NCBI GenBank assembly: GCA_948567375.1
Contig: OX419759.1
Location: forward strand, 15,716,744-15,780,743
Length of the DNA: 64,000 nucleotides
Source of the DNA: Lunularia cruciata
Lineage: Eukaryota; Streptophyta; Marchantiopsida; Lunulariales; Lunulariaceae
Direction: 5' to 3'
Of the stretch, positions 23,141 through 33,600 are shown piece by piece. Position 1 is the first letter of the stretch. The number at the start of each line of letters is the position of its first letter. The position numbers and the translations under genes were made by a program. The notes below the pieces were generated by a model. It did not search any database. It was not told the DNA's origin and saw nothing but the letters and a program-made list of their open reading frames with translations.

Positions 23141-24830
23141 GCTGCTATGATTGCTCTACATACTCAAAAGCATATGGATTTTGATGTGTTGATCCAATGC
23201 ATCTATCACGTGTTGCTACTATTATTGGATTTTGCACCTCAAAGGTCTGGTCAGCAACTTCTCTTAGTGTGTGCATGAAGAAAGGATGTTGATGCAACAT
23301 CAGCAGTTCATATTGTTGTTGGATCCGCTTCATTAAGTCAGCCAAAGGTGCGGGTGCTATAGGTGGAGCGGGCATCATGGATGTTGGTTTTTTTGACCAC
23401 CAATGCCAATCAAAGTCGTTGATGGTAAAGGAACTTGTGACAAGAACTTGCGCCAACATGTTTTTGATGTGATGTCTACAAGGTATACCCATTTTTAGGT
23501 AAACATGTTACTACATGGTTCCTCTTAGGTGCTAAAGATTTGTAGTATTGTTTCATGGCTTGCTTCATGGCATGGCAGGAAATGCTTTTCTTGACATTTT
23601 TCCACAAAGGATGGTTGAGTTCAATGAGATTATGCATCTATTGGATGTGATTAGTCTAACTAAGGTTTCGTTTGCATGCTCTTTTAAGCAATAGATAGAC
23701 ACCAAGCATATCATTGGTGGACATCTACAACCATTTCTTTAGAGTTGCATGAGCACTTTCAACTCTTGATGTGGTAATATAGCCAAAGTGTTTGTAGTGG
23801 CAAATCCAAGTCAAATGAACTTTTCCTTGTGGCAAAGCCATGTCATCAAAAGATAGGCAAATATGGCTGCAAGGACATTTTGGAAAAGCTGATCTAAGCA
23901 TTCCTCTTATTCAACTTCTGATTGAGAGTTGATAACGGCTTGCCATGCTCCCATGAACTCTTTCCAAGCATCCAGAGTTTCAAATCCAGAGCACTGCTTT
24001 GCCGACACATTTCTGTTGATATGCAAGACACACATTATTGTGGTTGCATCTAGAAATACCAAGGATATGGTATTCATAAGTGCAAATTTTCTATTTGTGA
24101 CAAAAACTACACCATGAGAGTTGATGCTTAGCCGCTCAAAGGATCTTTCCAGCTCATGCATTGTCCAAGTGTAGAACTCTTCAATCTCAACTCGCATAAA
24201 GCATTAGAACAGAGTGAATGTTTCATTCGTAGTTGTCACGCTTGTTCCATGGAGTAGAGGCATCTGATATTGGTTGGTCTTGTATGTGTTGTCCATGGAA
24301 AAGACCTTGTTAGCTGAATATAGTTTGGCCATGTCTTTGTTGACTTAGGGAAGATAAAAAAAAAAAAAAGGTAAGATTGCAAGCATGGTTGCATTTGATC
24401 TCATGCTGGATATACTGCAGAATCAAGGTATCCAACAAGGCTTCAATTGTTGTTCTTCCGGCAAACGTTCTCTTCTTGGCCTTCTTGATAAATTGTAAAT
24501 GTCTTGAGCTTTTGAGAGGTTGGTAGCATCGTGTTCATGTAAGACACCAAAAATACCATGAGGTTGTGCTCCGATGCATGTTAGGTTGCGACCAGTTTCA
24601 GCCTCTGTAGTGGATAGTGCTCTTGCAATTGGATGTGCAACCACATTTTTCACCGCTTCATGGTTGTGTTCTGCATTGGTCATTCGGGATAACCTACTAT
24701 CACTATCTTTATCTTGTTTGCAAATAATGAGATGGAAAGGACACTCTTGACGGAACTTTGAGGTACTTCTAAGATGTGCTTGACCGGTGGGCTTACCACC
24801 ATGGATGCAAGTCAAGCATCTTTTTTTTAA
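23140..24830 (-). pseudogene. Broken FAR1/MULE-type transposase
   Basis: Read on the minus strand, the order matches the FAR1/FHY3 and Mutator-like transposase family. First a zinc-binding N-terminal part (QECPFHLIICKQ, then NAEHNHE and HPIARALS, about 24815-24620). Next the start of the transposase core (MDNTYKTNQYQMPLLHGTSV, about 24300-24240), then EIEEFYTWTMHELERSF and VVFVTNRKFALMNTISLVF with the second acidic residue replaced. CVLHINRNVSAKQC and WKEFMGAWQAVI follow. At the end there is a SWIM-type zinc finger GIPCRHHIKNML (about 23490-23455). The frame is broken by several stops and frame changes, and a 14-base A run (24356-24369) interrupts it. Known: this family includes active transposases and domesticated light-signalling factors. 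Inferred: a dead transposon copy rather than a domesticated gene. Terminal inverted repeats were not found. Confidence 0.8.
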
Positions 24831-25150
24831 CTAAGCCTCCTAGCTTGTTTCAAACAGATTGTTTGCTTTGAATCTTCAGGGTATAACTATTTTTCAAAGC
24901 AAAGAGTTTTTATGGCTATTTTGTAAAATGTGTCTTCGGGGTGCAGGGATAGACATAATGAGAGATAGACATAGAAGAACCAGGAGAAGAGTGGAGAGCA
25001 AGAGAAGATTTGTCATGCGTGCTTACGCGGAATGAAAAGGAGAGAGTTCGAGAGAGGGAAAGTGCTGAGGGGTAGTCCCGGCACTCTCTCTTATAGACTT
25101 TCGCATTCAATGACAGTTAGTTACTAGTCAATTTTGGTGACTTTGCGACG

Positions 25151-25275
25151 TCCCAAGCAATTCACACTATTTATTTATTTGCAGGATATGAGTAGGGTGA
25201 GGTAAAAGTGCGGCTGTCCCAAGAAATTCACATTATTTATTTATTGGCAGCATATGAGTAGGGTGAGGTACAAAT
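25151..25275. repeat. Imperfect tandem duplication, 66-bp period
   Basis: Two copies beginning TCCCAAG at 25151 and 25217, both running through TTCACA.TATTTATTTATT and GAGTAGGGTGAGGTA. They lie upstream of MOCS2B. Confidence 0.85.
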
Positions 25276-25357
25276 ACCGGCTCATATATATATATATATA
25301 TATATATAATTTTGTTTTTCTTTCTTTCTTCTGTCAATCTTGTTTGGGGACAGATGG

Positions 25358-25520
25358 AATTGTCCTAGTTGAGGGAATTACGCTCTTCCCAGGAGTCGGG
25401 AGAACTCCACCGACCGATTCCTTCAAACATGAGTGATCAATTGTCCTAGTTGAGGGAATTACGCTCTTCCCCAGGAGTCGGGAGAACTCCACCTACCGAT
25501 TCCTTCAAACATGAGTGATC
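25358..25520. repeat. Near-exact tandem duplication, 81-bp period
   Basis: Two copies beginning AATTGTCCTAGTTGAGGG at 25358 and 25439, differing by only a few bases (one inserted C, one substitution seen). Probably in the promoter or leader of MOCS2B. Confidence 0.92.
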
Positions 25521-26250
25521 AATTGTGAGTCTACATCCACTGGAGCCCCCCTGCTCCTGACTTTTGCAGCAATTCCGATGTGTTGGGAACCTTCAAGCCG
25601 AATCTCGGGTTTTACAGATTTGAGCAGTACCCGGATTACGAGTGCGCTTTCTTTTGAAACGAGCGCATGAGGAGTTGACCAGCCCCGATATAGGTAATTT
25701 GTGATGCTTTTACGAATCGTGGGGAATGAATTGTATTGCATCAGTAATTTAGAGTCTCATTATGATCACATGTAGTGTAGGCTTATACGTTTTCGCTTGG
25801 ATGTTAGATTAAATTAGATGCTGCAGTGTGTTGAATGTGGAGGACAATGAAATGTATTGCGTTCGAGGAGCTATGGCTGAGCAAATGTAAAGTGAACATT
25901 TGTAATTCTTTGACATCGGAGTCGCTCCTGATTTCATTTTCTGCTGGATCTACTTTCTTCCTGCGAGTACTTCAGGGAGATTTGAAATTGTGATTTTTAT
26001 TAGTATCAATAACTAGTGATTCCTTTTTCTGGTTACTATGAGCATGTGGTGATTCCAATCAACTCCATGGAAACTAAGCAAGATTTGCTCGATTTATTAC
26101 TGGCGCAGCAGTAGCCGTTTCCGAGCTCTATGGAATCCTCTCATTTAAAAACAATTCAATCGTCTCAAATGTTCCCGTGACACCGTAAGTAGAATCGTAG
26201 ATATGACAATCTGGGAGCCATTAACAACTTATCTACCACTATCTTCTGCA

Positions 26251-26400
26251 GGCTAGGGATTTCGAGGTGCTTACTGTCACTAAGCCGGATATAAAGCTTC
26301 AGACCAGTCTTCGCCAGTGATTTGCCCGCTCCAAGCTGATTTCGACGGGCTTACTGTCAGTAGGCTGGGATTCAAGCTCCGGGCCAGTTTTTACCAGTGA
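26251..26400. repeat. Diverged tandem duplication, 80-bp period
   Basis: Copies share TTCGA.G.GCTTACTGTCA (26261 and 26341) and later CCAGT.TT..CCAGTGATTT. This is the third separate tandem duplication in the 1.5 kb upstream of the MOCS2B start. A splice-acceptor-like ATCTTCTGCAG ends at 26251, so this may be leader exon. Confidence 0.75.
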
Positions 26401-26611
26401 TTTTTCGTTTGAGGCTTTATCACGATTTTGAACGCATCGGTACTAATAGCAAATCACAGTCATTTGCTATGAACCCATAAGCATAGTTTCTATCAAAATC
26501 TACCGTCGAGATTCTGCTGTATTGCCAGCGGTTGCCGGTAGACTTATCTTTGCATATATGTGATCTATTCTATGCTGGAGCGAATCTTGTGGAACAGGTG
26601 TAAGAAGCAAG

Positions 26612-27070
26612 ATGACAGAAGCAAAGGATGACGTGTTGGAGATAGTGGATACAGTAATAGACATGAATAAGTATGTGAATGCTGTCCGTGATCCTGGAGC
26701 CGGAGCTATTTCTACTTTCATCGGGACTACAAGGGACACTTTTCAGAATAAGGAGGTGGTGGAATTGCAGTACGAAGCTTACAAACCAATGGCAATTTTG
26801 GAACTGAAGAAGATATGCACGACAGCCAGAGCGAAATGGTCCTTGATTGGCATTGCCATTGCTCATCGGCTGGGAACCGTGCCAATAGGTGAAGAAAGTG
26901 TGTTCATTGCAGTGTCGTCGGTGCACAGGAAGGACTCTCTCGATTCTTGCCAGTTTCTTATTGATGAACTGAAAGCGAAAGTCCCCATTTGGAAGAAAGA
27001 GGTTTATTCTAGTGGAGAGGTTTGGAAAGAAAATGCAGAGTTCCTACAACGCACCAGATTTGACGAATAA
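26612..27070 (+). CDS. CNX6: Molybdopterin synthase catalytic (large) subunit, MoaE/MOCS2B family
   Basis: Transfers sulphur, with the small subunit MOCS2A/CNX7, onto precursor Z (cPMP) to make molybdopterin in the cytosol. This is the second step of molybdenum cofactor synthesis, needed by nitrate reductase, xanthine dehydrogenase, aldehyde oxidase and sulphite oxidase. Seen: one uninterrupted 152-codon frame from ATG to TAA, matching the family's usual 140-190 residues. Motifs: FIGTTRD (36-42), LQYEAYKPMA (52-61), HRLGTVPIGEESVFIAVSS (85-103), VHRKDS, and the active-site lysine block LKAKVPIWKKE (120-130). The last corresponds to the two essential lysines of bacterial MoaE. Start: this ATG leaves a short lead before the conserved core, and TGTAAG puts an in-frame stop just upstream. 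No coding intron; a 5' UTR intron is possible. No small subunit is seen nearby, as expected for plants. Confidence 0.95.
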   Translation: MTEAKDDVLEIVDTVIDMNKYVNAVRDPGAGAISTFIGTTRDTFQNKEVVELQYEAYKPMAILELKKICTTARAKWSLIGIAIAHRLGTVPIGEESVFIAVSSVHRKDSLDSCQFLIDELKAKVPIWKKEVYSSGEVWKENAEFLQRTRFDE

Positions 27071-27299
27071 AACGATTTACTGTTCTCAGTTGTTGCTCTT
27101 TCCAGTGCCAATGTCGCTACTAGGTTTTCACTCTTCAGTCGGTTTCAGCGATTCGTTTCCACTACTGAGGTGACTGCTCTTCTGCAGAGTCCCCCGCACC
27201 TTACAAGTTTAGACCATGCCTCTCGCTTGACTGGTGTTATATTGGGGCATTGTTATTCTGTACCTGGTTGAGCTAGAATGCAAGGCTTTCTGCTTGGTT

Positions 27300-27412
27300 G
27301 GACTTGTCCTCTCCATCTGAAGAAAAAGGCGACCGCGCAGGATAGCAAGAAAAATGGGAAGACCCCATCAAGCCGTACAAGGAAAAGACATAGGAGGTAA
27401 AAATGGGGCTAA
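27300..27412 (-). mobile_element. Detached LINE tail fragment
   Basis: The reverse complement matches the 3' part of the LINE at about 2385-2470. Both contain TTTTACCTC, CTTGTA.GG.TTGATGGGGTCTTCCCAT and a later GGTCGCCT. It lies about 240 bp after the MOCS2B stop and may contribute to its 3' UTR. No other LINE sequence was seen around it, as expected of a 5'-truncated insertion. Confidence 0.7.
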
Positions 27413-30400
27413 TCCTCTCCTTCTTACATGTGTAATTTTCCTCATAAGGCACAGTCTGACTCTGCATTCCAGGATCCTCCGATAGGGACCTCTTTAAGTC
27501 TTAAGGTCCACAAAGGGTGTCTTCAGTCAGGCAAGGGGCATGCCTATGAGAAGGCAAGTGACAGAGAAATACCTGGGTTCCATCTTTTGGACTCTGAGTA
27601 CCAGTTTTCATGCTTACAGTGAGAATGTAGCAGGAAGCAGAATTGAGATCCATACTACAAGACGAATAGGGGTCATCGCAGTAGTATAATGACTTCTACC
27701 ATAGTCTATGAAATCTCGGAACAAGACAACCCTTCACACCTTCAAGGGAATCCCACAAAGTGCTTGGGAAAGCATGAAACATTAGTACCTAGAAAGAAAG
27801 CATTCAGGATTTCCTGGAGAAGCTAGAACGAAACCCTTAACATTCTTAAAGAACCTCCTTGTAGGTTTAGTGAGGTCTATGCTTTAAGTGGATTCACACG
27901 AACTTCACTAAGCACAAGACTGGAAGCAGCAAGATTCTGGCATAGAGATGCATTATTCTATGCCTGTTATGTGAAAACATAAGAAACAGACTGGAAGTTG
28001 ATTAGTTTCTTCCAATCTGTTCTAGAAACTGGACAGAATTCATGGTTGCATGACCCAAATTCAGTCAGATTATAAAGAGAAACCTAGGGTTAGAGTCAAG
28101 GTCTTGCTCAAGAAGAAGTAGTAGTGCACTTGGACGCCCCCATGGTTGAAGACAAATACATGAATGGGCAGTCTTACTAACTGAGAACCATGAAGCTTAG
28201 GTTATTTGGTTGACGACCTAGATGACATGAATTCATGCATCTATCTACAAATATCCAGAATGACAATTTCAGCTAAAATATCTCTTATCATTTTAACTAT
28301 AACCTGTTGACAACCAAAGGGTTTAATCTAAAGTCGTCTAGAATCGTGGGCTCTTTATGTTCTACTCGGCCAATCATGATTGTATGGTTCGGTGTTGCCT
28401 TCAATTTCAGGAGCAAGGAGTAAGGAGAGGACACTGCTGATTTTTATCCATTATGGTGGACTTCAAGCCTTTTCACTCGGAGAGCATGTGTGTAGAATGA
28501 ACAACTCCTTAAGAAAATATGCGGTATTAGATTTTGGTATTTAATAAAAAAATTAGTTTTGCACTATTATTGAGTCATAAAACGTAGTGGATATCAATTG
28601 CGTGTGGTGTATATTAGCAGTATGAGATCATGTGCTTAATGTCATGACGGATATTCATACAGGTTTTTACTTTTAAAACTTATCAACTTTTCGTTGTTTA
28701 TTATGTATTGACAAGTATGTCCTCTAATAAGTGTATTCCTGTTTGTGTTGGATAATACATTTGAATTTATCTGTCGAAATTAGAAGACACTTATGAATTC
28801 TTACTTATACTTCCTTACTTAGCTTTCTATTCATTTACTCTAGCCTTCCTTATGAGGACTTCTAAGAGTTTTGGGGTGTAAGGCTGCACATTTGTTAAAG
28901 AGAGATCAGAGGAGGTGGGGCTTTCACTCATATATACTTTATACGTTTTAAGTCCATTATTCTAAAGAAATTGGATGATAAAGTACCTCAACAATATATC
29001 CTTGTGACTCCTAGGTTGGCCTTAAAGCTTCAATACCTCAAGATTACCTGTTAATTCTTTACACTTATATATACGTCATTGAAACGAGTTCAATATTCCA
29101 TTATTAAGTGAGCTGTAAGCCCAAATCCCCAAGTCCCTAGAGAAATAGAGAAGATTCAAAGAATAATATTCAAAGTGTTTTGAACATTAGTGTTTTTTTA
29201 ATAAATAGATGTTTCTCTTTCAAATTTGGTCACATTAATTCCAGTTTTCTCCATGTTTTCTTTCCGTAAACATGGATTTTTTTAAGAGTAAATATAAAGT
29301 GATGATACCCCCGATTGGGCACATACTTTCTTGCTTGAGATTACTTAAAATTTGCTTGAAGTGAAATTTGGGAGGAAATTGCTGCTCTACTAAAAATTAA
29401 TTATGACTTAATTTTAGCCTTCATACCATTTTAGCCTTCTCGATGAATAGTTTTATTGATTGTGAACAAGGAGGAAATCTGAGAAATCTAATATTATAAG
29501 GGTGAAATTATTAGCCAAAGGAGTGATTGAAAAGACAAACTAATCGAAACAAGATCCTGACAACTTATTGCGGATTAACAACTAAAGTTCTAGGTCACTG
29601 TCTTTAAGAACGAAGATGTCATAGATAAAGAAGAGAATTTATCCCTCATTTTGATCATATACTATGAATTGTTAATTTATGTTACTGATCTTATCTTTGT
29701 AGTTTACACATCTGACAAGTACTAGTTATTCATTGCGAGAAGATGGAGAAGATACTAATGCTTTGGATGGGTCAAAACCTGTATAGAATGAAAATGCACA
29801 TTTGAACACAATTTTCTATGAAAATAAAAGGTTAATGTATCATCAAACTATAGTAGAATCAACTATTCCGGAACGACTTCTCCTCCTGAAAAAGTTACTA
29901 TCTCTTACAATAACGTTAGAAGTAAAGCATTAGTAGAGAACACTCACTATCATATTAGTTTTCTTACATCTACCTTTAGGGAACCATATAAATGCCTTCC
30001 ATAATAGCTTCTTAACTTTAATGGTAGGAACCTATTACGTTAACTGGAAAAGTCAAGAAGCTATTACGTTAACGCTTTTCAGTTAACCGCAAACGTCAAC
30101 GTCCGGTAACGATTTTTAGCTTTCTGTCCGTTCGGTACATTACCACATCGTCTTACTGCGTATCGTACTGTTACATCGTGTTACTACCCTATATTGGCTG
30201 GGTACCATTCTACATATCGGTCGATTGCGGTCTTCAACCTTAAATGTCATCACATCGTCTTGGTTCATCGCAACGTCCCGGTTTTACTTTCTTTAGTGTC
30301 TGCGTTGTGTGTTGACTCACTTTTACACGTTTGATTTGACAATTATCTGGTCTGGCAGATGAAGGTTTGATGGATATTTTAAGTAGCATCCATTCTGTTG

Positions 30401-30655
30401 GGTCCACTTTGGTTATGAGATGATGGATTCCACTTAGACCTGAACGAACTGGGACCAGCATCTAGAATCTAAAAATCCTTCGAAATCTATGCGTCAAAAG
30501 CGTTCAAAGCTTCCAGGCACACGGGACACGGATATGGGGAGTGAAGAGATGTGGACGAGAAAACATCATTCAGGAAGAGCTGCCCTGTTCAATGAAATAT
30601 TTATATTCAATATGTGACATAAGCCCCACGATCGTGGGAAGAAAAAAAATTGATC
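27413..30655. other. Intergenic AT-rich stretch, nothing recognised
   Basis: Between the MOCS2B 3' side and the RRN3 stop. I found no coding exon, RNA gene or clear transposon. A short direct repeat CTATTACGTTAAC occurs twice near 30.03-30.07 kb. Confidence 0.4.
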
Positions 30656-33600
30656 TTAAATTCTAAATGCAGGATTTCCTGAGAATTTGGACGGAAGCTT
30701 TGCAGGCATCATCATCTGAGGTTGTGGAGGTGTGATGGCCATTGCGTCGAAGGAATGCTTGAACGCATCCACAATGCCATCGTCACTGAAAGGACTTGCT
30801 GCCTCTAAACTGCCTACTTGTCTCACGCTAATATTAGAGTGGTCAAAAATTTGCCTACCGGGCCTGCTATTCTCTTTTTCTTCGACGTATGAAACACCCT
30901 CTAAGCTCTCATAGGACCCAGGATGTTCTTCTATAATAGATCCTTCATCCGAAGAATAATAACTCTCTGCATCGTTGTGATCATCTTCCACGTCCGAGAC
31001 AGCGTTGTCGTCGAGAGGCTCAACCATAGACCAGAATGTAAAATTCGGTCTTATGAATCTGGCCACATATCATCAAGTGAAAGTAAGTAGCTGCCGCAAT
31101 GGCAACAATGGATTAAGATATCAAAATTCTTCCCTAAGGCGGTCCCTATATCTTTGATTATCGAGTAAGGCACAACTGCACGGCCCCCTTTCCCACCAGC
31201 TACTCTTCTGTTTTGTCGTCCATCCTACTCTTCGTTGACTCAAGGGGTTGGAGAGGCGTACCTATCTGAATGTCGAAGTAGATACGGGTCAAACGGGAAG
31301 AACATGTCGAGTCTAACGTCTCCAACAATCATCGACCCCAAAGTACCGTCAAGTCGATCTTTCGACGCAAGCCAGTGCCTCTGGTCCAGTAACTGCAGTA
31401 TGCTTGACTGTTTCAAGAATTCCTCCACCACTGATGGAAGGCAAACCTGTTGGAAAATCATTCACTTTTCGCTGTTGGTAGATTCAAGAGAGAGGTTCCA
31501 CAGTTGTAGCGAAACAAATCTAGAGAAAGCGCTGTACAAGCGTGTTTTTCAGTATGCAATAAAATGTTGGTCAATAAAGGTCATCCAAGCTTGGAGAGTC
31601 TTATCTCTAGTGCTGTAAGGAGAAAGCAAAAATTGCACGCCGACTGCGGGAGTAAAAATGTCAGATGCTTTTTGATGAGGGACAAACCTTCAAGGGATTC
31701 AAACGATGCTCAACCACTTGCTCTAGGTGAAGAGCTCGTAACTGCCGCTTCCCGTCTGGTTCATCTACAAGCATCTTCAATCTGAAGCAGAGGATGTACA
31801 TGACCGCCTGGCATCAATGACAATTTCTCAGTCCATACATCACAACATATTTGTATCATGTAATACAGAACCCGTAGTAAACAACCCAGTTCCATACCAA
31901 CGTCTGACCGGACTGACTCTGACACATTGGGTAGCCTAGTAAAGATCGTCATAAGTATCAATCACATAGAGAGGTAAGCGTGCGTAAATCTCCATGCCAG
32001 GGTTATAGCATGATGTTTATGATGCCTCAATACCTGTAATGCATTGCTAGGGCGAGAAAGAGTAACCTTGAGAGAGAAACATGACGCGAGAAGATGAAGA
32101 TGTTATGATGACAACACAGATGTTCATGCATAGGACAGTAACTGCCCGAGTCTCAAATATTATGAGACACCCCGGAGCGAGTGGGTGAGGACTGTGATTA
32201 ACCCCAGCATGCTCTATGTCAGCATGGGTAAGCACTACCAAACATATTCATCACAACATAGAACAGTTGCCCGAAATCAGAGAGTCCTTAGAAAGAGTAC
32301 TTCCAGCATACATTCAAGATCATTAGAGTTTACCCTGAACACGATTCCGATGTACCTGACAGGCTGAGTAGAAAACGCCATGTAGAACGGAATCAGGAAT
32401 ATTTCCAGTTGGTGTTACACCAACATCATACGTTCCATAAGAAGCACACCAGCTGACAAGTCTGCAATCCAACACCGAAATTGTCACTAGGGAGTTATCA
32501 ACTCTATACTTTGCAAACTTGAAGCTCTGACAAATCCGTTCCACGCAAATATCAAAGCCCTTGGGCAAGGCAGTTGGTTGGATTATCAAGAGATGGACTG
32601 AAGGCCGGTCAAAATTTTGTTTTATTCATACCTTTTCAATGAAGTCCATATAACATCAGCAGGTAGATACTTCGCACGAGCAACAAAACTCGCGAGATAA
32701 GCAGCAGCAGACATCCTGTTCCAAGACAAACAAAAAGACAAATTGCCTCAGTGAATCAAGAATCACATCAGTATGAATTCGAATGTTCCTTGCCTCCTTT
32801 ACACACAACGATAGTACATGTGTTTGAGTGTATCAAGTACCAGAGCAGTCCATGACCAACATTACCTGGTGTTGGAAGGTCGGGCCTTCGATGTGAATAT
32901 ATCACATAATAAACATGCAAAACGGCTTCCGCAAGTGGCTGGTTCCAAAGAACACAGGTAGAAAATTAAAAACTGCAGACAAAAGGTACAGTGTTAAACA
33001 ACAATTACTAATGATTAGGAAGCTGGCCGGGATTAAAAACAACAACCTGGAAACCCTCACGGGCTGTAGCACAGTAACGCCATGGCTAGAAGCACGTAAC
33101 TCGGTTAAGTAACTTCTTAAGTCAACATCTCCAGCCCGATATTTCCCGGTTTTACGATCATAAGTAGAAAACGTATGCTAGAGTGGAGCGTAGGATGCTC
33201 CACTCCGTGGCAACTTCGTAGAAAACCAAATCACGTCAATTCAGCACTGAATTTGTAAAAGTTGGGTCGGTTGATTCATTGCACTTGGCATGCACCTTAG
33301 CGGCAGGAAAGGAGAGGAAGCATATTACTTCCTGCCTCCCTCCAATGTGTATCTCCCAGCTCTAGAATACAGATGGTCGAGCAGTCTCTGCATCTTCCCA
33401 CAGCCGTGGAACAAGTCTGCTACACGAGCGGTTCTGAGGTTGCTTCAGACAGAGCTGCATCCAATAGGATCACAGAAGTTGATGGCTCTGACTGAATGTC
33501 GGAAGGAACGCCATATTTGAAAGAGTTTCAACAAGGACAATATGTCGTTCCCCTTACGATACCTAGCATGCCACCTCCGAAACTCTTAGCAAATATGACC

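Noticed and set aside
31761-31961. Minus-strand frame with VLYYMIQICCDVW taken at first as an RRN3 exon
   Set aside because: Another frame of the same region starting at 31807 gives AVMYILCFRLKML, which fits the family and the splice phase.
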